A stretch of 61,197 nucleotides of DNA, taken from contig CAISCU010000004.1 in the NCBI GenBank assembly GCA_903883965.1, forward strand, positions 1 to 61,197. The letters are read 5' to 3'. The position numbers and the translations under genes were made by a program. The notes below the pieces were generated by a model. That model searched no databases, was not told the origin of the DNA, and saw only the letters and a program-made list of their open reading frames with translations. Each line of letters starts with the position of its first letter. The first letter of the stretch is position 1. This DNA is from an uncultured Bacteroidota bacterium (GTDB lineage Bacteria > Bacteroidota > Bacteroidia > UKL13-3). This document shows, in pieces, positions 8,576 through 17,299 of this stretch.

Positions 8576-9810
8576 TTGTTTGCTATTTTACTGCAATGGA
8601 AAAATAACTTTTCGCCAGCGGTATTTCTGCCAAAGAAAAAGTAATCATTGCCTCCTGTTTTTAATTTCAGGGTTTTTACAAGCGTATCTGCATCCATTCC
8701 AAAGTTTCTTGTGCTAATATTCATTTGATCAATGCCATTCATTTTCAAATACGTTGTAAATTTACTTTTACTGTAAATGCTTTCATGTATGATTTTGAAA
8801 AACCTTCCATGGTTTTGTAATGAAACAACGGCAGTAATCCCTTTAAAATAGAAGGTGTTTAACCCGATGGCTTTATATTGAAACTGGTTTAAGTATACAT
8901 GTGATAAACCGCTTTTAATGAGCGCAGCAGAGGGTTCAAAGAAAATGTTTTTAGATTCATTTGTTTGACCCAATGGTTCAAATTCTGATTGTTGTTGAGT
9001 TGAATTTAGTTCATGCGTTTTTCCGTTTTTATCAATTTCTATAACATGTATAGTTGGTGTTACATCCACATTTTTGTTAATGAAACAGAGCAATTCTTTT
9101 ACTTCATGCTGTATACTAACAATCCATATTTTGTTGATAAAGGGCAATGTTTTTAAGCAATAATTGATATCAATTAAGGGAGACAATTTCAAAAGTAATT
9201 GGCTACTCATTTGAAACAATTGTACTTGGATTTCAAAAAAGTTTGGAGTGCCCTCGTGTATGCCTAATTGTCTGTTGTTAGTTGACCTTCTATCTGCATC
9301 GAGGTATATCAAATCAAATTTTCTGTTTGTATTTTCTTGAATAAAAGCTTCGGCAGTTGTATCTAAACGAGTACAATGAAGGGTGTTTAATCTATGCCAG
9401 TTTAACCTTGCTAGCTCGTTCAATTGGGTATCTGGATCTAAAGATAAAACTGTTTCAAAAGATTGTGCAAATGCCCAGTCATCAACACCCAGGCCACCAG
9501 ACAAGTCTAATAAATGCACACCTTTAAATAAGGAGGATTTAAATAAAGCAGACGACTCACTACTCGACTGTTCATAACTTTTACCTGTAAACCAACAATG
9601 AGTTGCTGTAAAAGTAGGTAATTTGTGAACGGCTTTTGGATATGTTTTTAACTGCTCAGCTAAAAACCAATTTAGTTTTTTGGTGTTATATTTGCTGTGT
9701 AATAAAAAAGATTCAGGTTTGAGATGCTTATTTTCATTTAAAAAATTAGCTAAGTCAAACGCCCTGAGTAAACCAAAGTCAAAAGATTCATCGTTTATAT
9801 TGACTGACAT
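8572..9810 (-). CDS. Class I SAM-dependent methyltransferase with THUMP-like C-terminal domain
   Basis: A 412-residue cytosolic protein, counting from the ATG at 9810; a longer frame would need a TTG at 9867. The Rossmann core shows LLDLSGGLGVDDWAFA (SAM loop), LSLDPD (acidic residue at the end of strand 2) and a LIYLDADRR motif corresponding to the catalytic-loop strand. The C-terminal ~80 residues (ISTRNFGMDAD through the GGNDYFFFGRN block) resemble the THUMP-like domain found on a conserved bacterial family of methyltransferases. An RNA substrate is likely but not shown. Its start codon and that of the tiny lipoprotein gene share the tetranucleotide CATG on opposite strands. Confidence 0.8.
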   Translation of the reverse strand: MSVNINDESFDFGLLRAFDLANFLNENKHLKPESFLLHSKYNTKKLNWFLAEQLKTYPKAVHKLPTFTATHCWFTGKSYEQSSSESSALFKSSLFKGVHLLDLSGGLGVDDWAFAQSFETVLSLDPDTQLNELARLNWHRLNTLHCTRLDTTAEAFIQENTNRKFDLIYLDADRRSTNNRQLGIHEGTPNFFEIQVQLFQMSSQLLLKLSPLIDINYCLKTLPFINKIWIVSIQHEVKELLCFINKNVDVTPTIHVIEIDKNGKTHELNSTQQQSEFEPLGQTNESKNIFFEPSAALIKSGLSHVYLNQFQYKAIGLNTFYFKGITAVVSLQNHGRFFKIIHESIYSKSKFTTYLKMNGIDQMNISTRNFGMDADTLVKTLKLKTGGNDYFFFGRNTAGEKLFFHCSKIANN

Positions 9811-9925
9811 GAAAAAAATAGTATTAGGATTAAGTTTAATGGCTGTATTGAGCCTAAGTGCCTGCAAAGGATCATGCCCAAAATTTCAATTGAGTTTAAA
9901 GGCAATCCTTACTTCAGTTCTGTAA
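9809..9925 (+). CDS. Tiny (38 aa) predicted lipoprotein
   Basis: A 38-residue frame that is a complete lipoprotein signal: two lysines, a hydrophobic core, then the lipobox LSAC with Cys19, followed by KGSCPKF and a short tail. The resemblance to a true type II signal peptide is too good to dismiss, and very short lipoproteins with a CP motif after the lipobox occur in Bacteroidota (general recollection, not checked). The ATG overlaps the divergent methyltransferase ATG by two bases, and the 3' end overlaps the convergent osmC-like gene by 17 bases. TATATTG lies 6 bases before the ATG and could be a weak -7 box. It may be a genuine small gene or the start of a decayed longer one. Confidence 0.5.
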   Translation: MKKIVLGLSLMAVLSLSACKGSCPKFQLSLKAILTSVL

Positions 9926-10325
9926 ATTGAAATTGGAAATCTTGAATGAGTTCAGGATGTAGGCTTTTAGAAACTGGACAATTTAAACCTGTTTCAATTA
10001 ATTTTGCTTCTTGAAAGGAATCACAGCCTTTGTGTACAATGTTCATTTTTACTTCAATTTTAACAACCCTTCTTGGGTTTATTCCCATAGTTTTCTTTAC
10101 TTGAACACTACTGCCATCTATATTCACACCTAGTCTATTTGCTACAATACCCATTACCGTCAATGCACAGCTACCCAATGAGGTGGCCATTAAATCTGTC
10201 GGCGAAAAACGTTCACCTTTTCCATTGTTATCTGTTGGGGCATCGGTTTCAATCGTAGTTCCAGATTGAAGATGTGTGGCATTCGCTCTTAAATTGCCTT
10301 GATAAATCAACTCAGATGTGTACAT
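9909..10325 (-). CDS. OsmC/Ohr family peroxiredoxin-like protein
   Basis: A 138-residue OsmC-fold protein, the usual length. Both redox cysteines are present: C53 in SPTDLMATSLGSCAL and C116 in NCPVSKSL. These reduce organic hydroperoxides in OsmC/Ohr proteins; the ER.SPTDL and GSCA arrangement resembles the YhfA/OsmC branch more than Ohr. It is cytosolic with no signal peptide. The start codon is at 10325 and the divergent barrel gene's likely ATG is at 10316, so the 5' ends overlap and one of the two may start elsewhere. Its 3' end overlaps the tiny lipoprotein frame. Confidence 0.88.
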   Translation of the reverse strand: MYTSELIYQGNLRANATHLQSGTTIETDAPTDNNGKGERFSPTDLMATSLGSCALTVMGIVANRLGVNIDGSSVQVKKTMGINPRRVVKIEVKMNIVHKGCDSFQEAKLIETGLNCPVSKSLHPELIQDFQFQFTELK

Positions 10326-11110
10326 TCGTTTATAGTTTTAGCAAATTTAAGAAATTGACACACTTACAGCGATTTTTGTTGCTTTTTTTTAGTCTGATAC
10401 AATTGGTTTTGAAGGCTCAAAATATACCAATAAATGAGCCCGAAATGGTTTACAATAACCATTACCAATTTGGTTTAAATGCGAATTCTTTTGGACTAGG
10501 TGGCATTCAGTTTAAATACAACTGGCATCAAAATGCCCTCAAATCCACATTTTTTGAATCTGAATTGTGTAGGGTTAAGCATCCAAAGGAAATCAGAAGA
10601 AATGGTGCCATTACTGAGCAACCCAATCAATATACTTTTGGTAAATTAAATACTGTGTTTTTTATAAGAAATGGCATTGGACAAACCATTTTACTAACAG
10701 AAAGGCCATACAAGAATGCATTGTCATTGCGGTTTAATTATGCTGCTGGTGTAAATATTGCTTTGTTAAAACCGGTATACTTAGACATTTTTTACTCTTA
10801 TTCAAATGGAGCCCCAAGTGGGTATTTGGTTTCGGAAAGGTACGACCCCAATAAACATACAGATATTTACAGAATTTATGGGAATTCATCTTTCTTTGCA
10901 GGCATGAATGCAATTGATGCCCAATTGGGAGGATATGGAAGGGCTGGACTTGAGGTAGAATGGGGGCAATTCCCTGACGAAACCAAAAGTATTGAAACAG
11001 GAATTACATTTGATACATTTATTTCAGGAATTCCAATGATGGCACATTTACCTTATGAATCAAAATTCTTAGGTTTGTACTTGGCATTTAATTGGGGATT
11101 TAAAAACTAA
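10316..11110 (+). CDS. Predicted outer-membrane beta-barrel protein upstream of lipA
   Basis: A 264-residue exported protein that I do not recognise by name. From the ATG at 10316 it has a long n-region before a hydrophobic segment ([19 protein letters not shown]); a TTG at 10355 would give a shorter, better signal peptide and avoid overlap with the divergent osmC-like gene. The mature part is rich in alternating aromatic and polar residues, has [11 protein letters not shown] and ends in an aromatic strand ([13 protein letters not shown]), as expected for an outer-membrane barrel. It stops 2 bases before lipA and is probably co-transcribed with it. No function is proposed. Confidence 0.7.
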   Translation: MCTFVYSFSKFKKLTHLQRFLLLFFSLIQLVLKAQNIPINEPEMVYNNHYQFGLNANSFGLGGIQFKYNWHQNALKSTFFESELCRVKHPKEIRRNGAITEQPNQYTFGKLNTVFFIRNGIGQTILLTERPYKNALSLRFNYAAGVNIALLKPVYLDIFYSYSNGAPSGYLVSERYDPNKHTDIYRIYGNSSFFAGMNAIDAQLGGYGRAGLEVEWGQFPDETKSIETGITFDTFISGIPMMAHLPYESKFLGLYLAFNWGFKN

Positions 11111-11112
11111 CA

Positions 11113-11979
11113 ATGATAGCATTACCAGTTTTAGGAGAAGAAAAAACAAAAAAACCAGCTTGGCTCAAGGTGAAACTACCAACTGGAGAAAATTATAAAA
11201 AAGTAAGACAACTCGTTGATCATTACCAATTACATACCATTTGCGAAAGTGGAAACTGCCCCAATATGGGTGAATGTTGGGGTGAGGGAACGGCTACTTT
11301 TATGATACTAGGAAATACCTGTACCCGTTCTTGTTCATTTTGTGCAGTTGCTACTGGAAGAGCAATGGGATACGATACTGATGAGCCCAAAAGGGTTGCT
11401 GAAGCCGTTAAATTAATGAAAGTGAAACATGCTGTCATTACTTCAGTTAACCGTGATGAATTGCCAGATAAAGGGGCCAAAGTATGGGCTGATACCATTC
11501 GTCTCATCAAACAAGAATGCCCAGGTACAACCATGGAAACCTTAATTCCTGATTTCATGACCAAATGGGATTTATTGTATCAAGTAATTGATGAGAAGCC
11601 AGAAGTTGTTTCACACAATATGGAAACGGTTAAAAGACTTTACCGTAAAGTAAGACCCCAAGCCAAATACGAACGCAGTTTAGAGCAAATTAGATTAACC
11701 AAAGAAAGAGGCCGAAGAACAAAAAGTGGCATCATGCTGGGTTTAGGAGAAACCGAACAAGAAGTGCTCGAAATAATGGATGACTTGGTGGCCAATGGTT
11801 GTGATGTTTTAACACTCGGACAATACCTTCAACCAACCAAAATGCATTTGAATGTAGAGGAATTTATTACACCAGAGCAATTTGCATTTTACAAAGAAGC
11901 AGGTATGAGTAAAGGCTTTAAATATGTTGAATCAGGGGCATTGGTAAGAAGTTCTTATCATGCAGAAAAACACATTTAA
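11113..11979 (+). CDS. lipA: Lipoyl synthase
   Basis: A 288-residue radical-SAM enzyme that inserts two sulfurs into octanoyl groups on lipoyl carrier domains. The auxiliary cluster cysteines C44, C49 and C55 lie in [14 protein letters not shown], and the radical-SAM cluster C70-x3-C74-x2-C77 in [10 protein letters not shown]. The C-terminal RSSYHAEKH (279-287) supplies the conserved Ser ligand of the auxiliary cluster. [11 protein letters not shown] is also conserved. It lies directly after the barrel gene (2-base gap) and its stop is immediately followed by the ATG of a small membrane protein, indicating an operon of three. Confidence 0.97.
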   Translation: MIALPVLGEEKTKKPAWLKVKLPTGENYKKVRQLVDHYQLHTICESGNCPNMGECWGEGTATFMILGNTCTRSCSFCAVATGRAMGYDTDEPKRVAEAVKLMKVKHAVITSVNRDELPDKGAKVWADTIRLIKQECPGTTMETLIPDFMTKWDLLYQVIDEKPEVVSHNMETVKRLYRKVRPQAKYERSLEQIRLTKERGRRTKSGIMLGLGETEQEVLEIMDDLVANGCDVLTLGQYLQPTKMHLNVEEFITPEQFAFYKEAGMSKGFKYVESGALVRSSYHAEKHI

Positions 11980-12414
11980 ATGTCTCAACAATTGATTCGT
12001 TTTTGGGATCTGCTCAAGTTGAATTTAAAGTTCGCAGTTTGGGCGGCAGTTTTCAATTGTTTTTGGGGCCTAGTTGTGGTGAAATTAGTTTCTATTAAAG
12101 GTTTGCCAAATGGATTCATGGTAGCAGTTGTTTTATCAACTTTTTTAGTTGCCTTCCTCTCTACAATTGGTTACTTTTTATTGAAAAAGTTTTTTACTAG
12201 AGGATTGTTCTTGTATTATTTTTTAGGTACATCTTTTTATATTTTTTGCAATTTTCCTGCTTTTGAATCTCAATTGCCAGATGGCTCACCAATACCCAAT
12301 TATTTTACATTGTTGGTTTTGCCCATGCATGCTATTTGTGCGTTCTTAATGGTGTATAAAATGCCTCAACAGGCTTTAAAGTTTACCAGTTTAAATGCGG
12401 ATAACTCAATTTAA
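11980..12414 (+). CDS. Four-helix membrane protein of unknown function
   Basis: A 144-residue inner-membrane protein with four hydrophobic segments, at about residues 15-38, 44-67, 73-95 and 103-126. I do not recognise a named family with confidence; it resembles the small four-TM DUF proteins common in Bacteroidota. The ATG immediately follows the lipA stop, so it is translated from the lipA transcript. Its last 32 bases overlap the convergent GSCFA gene. Confidence 0.7.
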   Translation: MSQQLIRFWDLLKLNLKFAVWAAVFNCFWGLVVVKLVSIKGLPNGFMVAVVLSTFLVAFLSTIGYFLLKKFFTRGLFLYYFLGTSFYIFCNFPAFESQLPDGSPIPNYFTLLVLPMHAICAFLMVYKMPQQALKFTSLNADNSI

Positions 12415-13327
12415 GTTTAGAGTATACTAGAGCTTTTTTGCTCTCGAAAGCTTGGTGTTCCTTGGTGTGGCTGTGTAAAATTCTGTGATTAATTAATTTG
12501 TAGTAAGCATGAATCTCATCCATGATAGTTTGTGTTTCTGGGTCAATACAATTGCTTTTAAACAAACTAAAAATATAGTCAATGGCTTGTGTGTTTGGAT
12601 GTGATAAGTCCTCATCATAAAACCGATAATCTCTTAATTCGTCTTGTAAAATTTCAAACGCCGGGAAATAATATGACTGCGATGATTTACAAATTTCATC
12701 AGCTAATATTAACAAGTTGGCCTTGCTGATATTGTTTTCGTGAATACCATCTTTGGTATATTTTACAGGACTAACAGAACAAATGAGTTGTATGGTTGGG
12801 TTGCATTGTTTTAATGCGGCTATACATTGATTCCAAATTGGAAGCATTGTTGTATGGCTGCTCATTGATTTAATAAACTTGGTAGATGGAACTTTGTGAC
12901 AATTGGCTACTGTGGTTCCTTCTTCTTTTAAATGGTACACATAACTACTGCCAAATGTAAATACCAAGAAGTTGCAAGTTTGAAGCATTTCTAAATCTTG
13001 CTGCATTTGCAGTTGTATGTTTTCCAACAATTCGGATTGAGACTTTGCCCATACCGAGCCATGGTGCATCCAAGAATACCATGTGTCATTGTGTTCAAAA
13101 ACCAAGTGTTGAGGAAAGTCATTCCCTTTCAAACAAAGCATGATATATTCTGCAATGACATTGGGATGAAAAATGATACCGTTTCCTAAAAAATGAGTAT
13201 GTAATTTGAATTGACTGAGTTTGTCAAAAATATGGTGCGCAAAACAAGAACCTGAAAAAACCACTTTTGAATGGTGGTTGATCAGTTGCGAATTGGGTTC
13301 AAACTGGAAATCAAATTTTAGTTTCAC
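12383..13327 (-). CDS. GSCFA domain protein
   Basis: A 314-residue protein with the defining GSCFA motif at residues 26-30 (VVFSGSCFAHHI), followed by a family-typical TFGSSYVY block and the SVSPVKYTKDGIHENN region; DEDLSHPN near 248-255 supplies a conserved Asp/His. GSCFA domains are SGNH-hydrolase-like and are usually assumed to act on acyl or acetyl esters of glycans, but the substrate is unknown. There is no signal peptide. It starts 4 bases after the TPR gene and is the last of seven closely spaced minus-strand genes beginning with the PqqD-like gene, so it is probably part of that operon, though the family also occurs alone. Confidence 0.85.
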   Translation of the reverse strand: MKLKFDFQFEPNSQLINHHSKVVFSGSCFAHHIFDKLSQFKLHTHFLGNGIIFHPNVIAEYIMLCLKGNDFPQHLVFEHNDTWYSWMHHGSVWAKSQSELLENIQLQMQQDLEMLQTCNFLVFTFGSSYVYHLKEEGTTVANCHKVPSTKFIKSMSSHTTMLPIWNQCIAALKQCNPTIQLICSVSPVKYTKDGIHENNISKANLLILADEICKSSQSYYFPAFEILQDELRDYRFYDEDLSHPNTQAIDYIFSLFKSNCIDPETQTIMDEIHAYYKLINHRILHSHTKEHQAFESKKALVYSKLKLSYPHLNW

Positions 13328-13331
13328 AGCT

Positions 13332-13943
13332 TTATTTGATCATTTTTAACCCAGAGTTGGCAGATTCATCTTCCATGTTAATGAACAGGCATTTTTCAAA
13401 TAAGGCTTTTGCTTCGGTATTGTGTCCTGCATACAAATGAGCCCATGCTGAAAGAATTAAATTGTCATAATTGAACGGATACAAATTGATGTTCTTTTGC
13501 AAATAGACAATTGCTTTTGCATATTCTTTTCTGTTATAGTAAATCAATCCAGTTCTGTAATTCACCAAATTGTTGTTGGGGTCAACTTTTAAAATTTTTA
13601 AATAAGTTTCTAAAACACTATCCCAATTTCCTAAATTAGAAAGTGGGTACACCAATCCTAATTTGGGTTCTATGGCATAAGGCATAATGGCAATTGCTTT
13701 TTCATAAAATTTAATGGAATTGATCATTTCACCTTCGTTGTAGTACAGCCAACCCATTCGCAAATTCATTTCATAATTGTGTTCTTGGTAAACGGCTTGG
13801 AGTTCTTTTCTGGCATTGGAAAAATCGCCTTTCTTTTCTAAGTTATAACTGTTATTAAAGGCAATTGCAATGGCATTGTTTTGGGCAATTAATGCTGTAC
13901 CAAATGCTGCAAATAAGAGTAAAAAGAGGCTTATTTTTTTCAT
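13332..13943 (-). CDS. Secreted tetratricopeptide-repeat protein
   Basis: A 203-residue exported protein. The signal peptide covers residues 1-20 (KKISLFLLLFAAFGTALIAQ). The rest is a chain of about four to five TPR units: NSYNLEKKGDFSNARKEL, LRMGWLYYNEGEMINSIKFY, and later repeats up to about residue 195. TPRs usually mediate protein-protein contacts, here in the periplasm. It lies between the TPR/barrel gene (3-base gap) and the GSCFA gene (4-base gap). Together with the upstream gene it looks like an envelope scaffold pair of the operon; no catalytic function is seen. Confidence 0.8.
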   Translation of the reverse strand: MKKISLFLLLFAAFGTALIAQNNAIAIAFNNSYNLEKKGDFSNARKELQAVYQEHNYEMNLRMGWLYYNEGEMINSIKFYEKAIAIMPYAIEPKLGLVYPLSNLGNWDSVLETYLKILKVDPNNNLVNYRTGLIYYNRKEYAKAIVYLQKNINLYPFNYDNLILSAWAHLYAGHNTEAKALFEKCLFINMEDESANSGLKMIK

Positions 13944-13946
13944 ATT

Positions 13947-15122
13947 TTAATTTTTTAGAGTATAACCGATGATGACAGTTTGAAAGGAATATGCTTGGTT
14001 GATTTCGGAATAATAAACAGGTTCTATATATTTTCTAGCTTTATTTTCGAACTGGTAACAAATATAAAAATCTTTGTTGTTTGCTGTTTTGTAATTGAGC
14101 ATTAAAGAAATTTTGTCTTTGGTTAGGTCGTAATTGTTGTTAACGATAAATCCCTCTTGTTCTATGTAATTGGTTGTATTGGCATAGGAATATGAACCTA
14201 TTAGCCAGGTGTTACTTTTTAATCTAACACTGATACCTGGATTGTAAATGACCGTGTATTGGTTGTCTTGGTTTTGGAGTATGGGATTGAACTGCAATCC
14301 CAATTTGTCGTTTCCTTTAGGGGCATACTTGAGGCTAGCACCAATTTGCCATTGTTGTTTTTTATTTAACCTACCTATAGTAGCATTTACTCCCAAATTG
14401 ACCTTGTTAAATTGCTTCTGAACCGCAATTGCTTCAGTATAATTGGAGATGGTTTGTTGGCTATTTTGTGTATGGTCATCAACCACGCATTGCAAGTAGG
14501 AGAGGCCTAGTTTAAACTGAACTGTTGGGCTTGCTATGATGTTTACCATTCCTAAATATTGGTGTTGAATGACATCATACAAAGTACTTTTTTGGGTGCA
14601 ATAAAAATAACCAAGGTAAGTTTCTATATTTTTATTCATGCTTAATAACAATCCTAAATGCGCATAATACATGTTTTGAATGGAGTCAGTTCTGTTACTC
14701 AATTTACTTCCAGTTTCAACATATATTTTTTGCAAGCGCTTATTAGCAATCCCTAAACTCGGGTTAAAGTAGTTGCTCAAGCCTGTTTGTCCAATTAAAA
14801 TGGCACATGTGCGCATGTTTTGAACGGCCATCAATGAAGAAGGGTCAAATTTAAATGCTTGGTTGTATTGGAAATAGGCATTCTGGTAATTGCCTAAATT
14901 CAAATAAGCATTTCCGAGACTCATTCTTAAACTGTAATAATCAATTTTATCATGAATGGCCAATTTACCCATTGCAATGAGTGCTGCATGGTTTTTACTA
15001 TTTTCGAGAACAGCAATAGAATCAGTCAGTTGTTTAAATGTACCTCTACTTTGTGCCTGTAATTTCAAAGAACAACATACAATACAGGTAATAAAAACAA
15101 TTTGTTTTAGTTGCTGATACAT
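13947..15122 (-). CDS. TPR domain plus C-terminal outer-membrane beta-barrel protein
   Basis: A 391-residue exported protein: signal peptide (1-23), an N-terminal TPR-like region (about 25-105, including LRMSLGNAYLNLGNYQNAYFQYNQAFKF), and a C-terminal ~240 residues of alternating strand pattern (TYLGYFYCTQ, VQFKLGLSYLQ, LGVNATIGRLN, WLIGSYSYANT) ending in an aromatic strand, typical of an outer-membrane barrel. The start overlaps the end of the urea-channel/M23 gene by 16 bases, implying translational coupling. The architecture suggests a periplasmic interaction module anchored in the outer membrane. I do not recognise a named family. Confidence 0.75.
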   Translation of the reverse strand: MYQQLKQIVFITCIVCCSLKLQAQSRGTFKQLTDSIAVLENSKNHAALIAMGKLAIHDKIDYYSLRMSLGNAYLNLGNYQNAYFQYNQAFKFDPSSLMAVQNMRTCAILIGQTGLSNYFNPSLGIANKRLQKIYVETGSKLSNRTDSIQNMYYAHLGLLLSMNKNIETYLGYFYCTQKSTLYDVIQHQYLGMVNIIASPTVQFKLGLSYLQCVVDDHTQNSQQTISNYTEAIAVQKQFNKVNLGVNATIGRLNKKQQWQIGASLKYAPKGNDKLGLQFNPILQNQDNQYTVIYNPGISVRLKSNTWLIGSYSYANTTNYIEQEGFIVNNNYDLTKDKISLMLNYKTANNKDFYICYQFENKARKYIEPVYYSEINQAYSFQTVIIGYTLKN

Positions 15123-17299
15123 GTAGCTGTTAATTGCTGTTTGTTATGGGTAATATGGAATTGTGAGAGTTGACCATTCTCAAATTCAATTTGAAATACC
15201 ATCAAAGCATTTTTACTGAAGAGTTTTCCTAATTCTATGCTGCCTTCCAATTTAATTTTAGGCGATTGTATGTCGTCATAGAAATAGGCATAATTAAGTT
15301 TGCTCTTGGCTTGTAAGTACAAGTAAAATGGGGCTATCCAATCTTGAAAAAATCGCTGAGTTGGCTTGTATATTTCACTAATGTCTAGTGGGTTTTCAAT
15401 ACTCAGATTTGGATAATAACTCAGTAGTATTTGTTGTGTTGCAATGTAAAAATGAAACAGCAAGGAGTTTTTATCGCCATAAAAGGCATTGGCTTCAAAA
15501 ACCAGATTGTCGTTTGTAAAATACAAAAAAGAAGCTGATTTAGGATCATACAAATACCTATTGTTAAAGGCATCAGTATGCGATTCCCAAATTTCAGTAA
15601 GGCCTGTTTGTTCAATTTGCCAAGTGTATTTTTTACCGGGTATAAATGACAATGATTCTTGAAGCAATTTATTAGGAATAGGGTTTTCTACCCAGTCGCC
15701 TTCATTTGGAATACCATTTCTTGTAAATCTAGGGACATCAATGCCCATTTGAACGTAGTTGCTGAGAGGGAAATTGAGTGTTGGCGAGCCAATATATGGT
15801 GTGCTTTGTAGCTGAAAGTGTAAATGGGGTTCAGGAGAACGCCCAGAGTTTCCAATTGCACCAATAGTTTTACCCAATGCAATCCATTCTCCTTCATAAA
15901 CTTTAATGGATCCGGGTTTTAAATGAGAGAGTTTGCTGTACAAATATGGGGCATGCTGAATGATAACCGTATTGCCCCAGTTTTCTGTCAGATTTACTTG
16001 ATTGATACCATTGTCTTTGACATGGTCTATTATTTTTACAACGGTTCCAGCAGCGGGTGCAACAACAGGTAAATTGTAGCAGTAATAATCTTCCACCAAC
16101 ATACCAGGTAAACGGTAGGTCCTGTTTTCGGCATCAGTTACATCAAAATCCCAGGCAAATTTCCAATCTGAGAGATGGGTAATTTTTCCTTCATGACCCT
16201 GAGAAATTCTCATTCTACCAATAATAGGTAAATGAATTTTAAATGCTGAATATCCAGAAAACCGCTTTGATTTATTTTGATAGCTATACAAGTTTTTTTC
16301 TGGTGAGGCAAATTGCTGTGGGGTGAGTTGTAGAAAAACCGCTTTCTCTCTAAAGTATAAAAAGAACAAGAATAAAATAACAAATATATTGAATGGCAAT
16401 GAAAGCAATGGCAATTGAAATACACCTAATATTTTTTCAGAACCAATTCCTATAATAGCAATAGTAGGGGCAATGATCAATGCCAACAGATATGACCACC
16501 TGCTTGGAATGAGGAAAAATCCGCCAAGAGCCATTCCACTCAGTATAAAATTAAAGCCTATAAATCCATAATTGAGGTCATTCATATTGGCGCCAATTAA
16601 TTGGTAGAACACATACCCTGAAATAAAGCTCAATACCGATAATGTAAAAGCAATTCTAGAATGAATGAAAATGGCAATTGAAACCAAAATTCCCGCACCT
16701 AAACTGTACTGAAACAATACGGCACCCAATGACCTAAAATAGACAGCTATTACTGGTGCAATTGGCAATTGTTCAATAGACAAATAGGTGTTGAGTAAGT
16801 GTTCACCTCCAACACGGTACAAGTGGTTGAAAACAAACAATTCATTTAAATTGGGAGCCAAATTACTCAAGCCTGTGGTTGCTAATTTTAGGAGCCAAAC
16901 ACATACCAAAAATGGCAAACTTAAAAAGGGCAGGTTTTTTTTACTAAGCCAATTTTCGAAGGCAATTGTAAACATCAAACACAAGATACTACCTGTTAAC
17001 AATATGAAAATTAAATAGGTGCTCCAAGTAAATGTATGTCCTATGAATAATCCAGTTAAAAGGGCGTTGTAACCCAATGTGCCTGATTTTATTTTAGCTT
17101 GATTGAGCTGAAATAAATAAGCAATGGCATTGGTTAATAAGGTCATTGCAAGGCCACAACTTCCAGCTATGGGGTCTATAAAGCTTGCAATGCCTATGAG
17201 TAAACCAGCTAATTGATTGGTAGAAAGAAATAACTGAGCATAGCTATTTGACAATCCTTGGAAAGACAGACTTGTTATTTGCTTGCTACTTTTAATCAT
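15107..17299 (-). CDS. Urea transporter-like channel fused to M23 metallopeptidase domain
   Basis: A 730-residue fusion. Residues ~20-320 are hydrophobic with about ten membrane segments and resemble the UT/urea transporter family (PF03253): DPIAGSCGLAMTLLTNAIAYLF at the first pore half and GYNALLTGLFIG at 76-87, with a second copy around GFIGFNFILSGMALGG. Residues ~360-515 are a LytM/M23 domain: THLSDWKFAWDFD (H375, D384), IIQH, LSHL (H459) and GRSPEPHLHFQ with the H492-x-H494 pair. The C-terminal ~200 residues are unassigned. The metal ligands look intact, so endopeptidase activity on peptidoglycan is possible. It abuts the decarboxylase gene (0-base gap) and overlaps the barrel gene. No urease genes lie in the window. 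Confidence 0.85.
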   Translation of the reverse strand: MIKSSKQITSLSFQGLSNSYAQLFLSTNQLAGLLIGIASFIDPIAGSCGLAMTLLTNAIAYLFQLNQAKIKSGTLGYNALLTGLFIGHTFTWSTYLIFILLTGSILCLMFTIAFENWLSKKNLPFLSLPFLVCVWLLKLATTGLSNLAPNLNELFVFNHLYRVGGEHLLNTYLSIEQLPIAPVIAVYFRSLGAVLFQYSLGAGILVSIAIFIHSRIAFTLSVLSFISGYVFYQLIGANMNDLNYGFIGFNFILSGMALGGFFLIPSRWSYLLALIIAPTIAIIGIGSEKILGVFQLPLLSLPFNIFVILFLFFLYFREKAVFLQLTPQQFASPEKNLYSYQNKSKRFSGYSAFKIHLPIIGRMRISQGHEGKITHLSDWKFAWDFDVTDAENRTYRLPGMLVEDYYCYNLPVVAPAAGTVVKIIDHVKDNGINQVNLTENWGNTVIIQHAPYLYSKLSHLKPGSIKVYEGEWIALGKTIGAIGNSGRSPEPHLHFQLQSTPYIGSPTLNFPLSNYVQMGIDVPRFTRNGIPNEGDWVENPIPNKLLQESLSFIPGKKYTWQIEQTGLTEIWESHTDAFNNRYLYDPKSASFLYFTNDNLVFEANAFYGDKNSLLFHFYIATQQILLSYYPNLSIENPLDISEIYKPTQRFFQDWIAPFYLYLQAKSKLNYAYFYDDIQSPKIKLEGSIELGKLFSKNALMVFQIEFENGQLSQFHITHNKQQLTATCISN

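Noticed and set aside
15107-17299. Urease or nitrogen-assimilation locus around the urea-transporter domain
   Set aside because: No urease structural or accessory genes and no nickel transporter lie in the window; the M23 fusion and neighbours point elsewhere.
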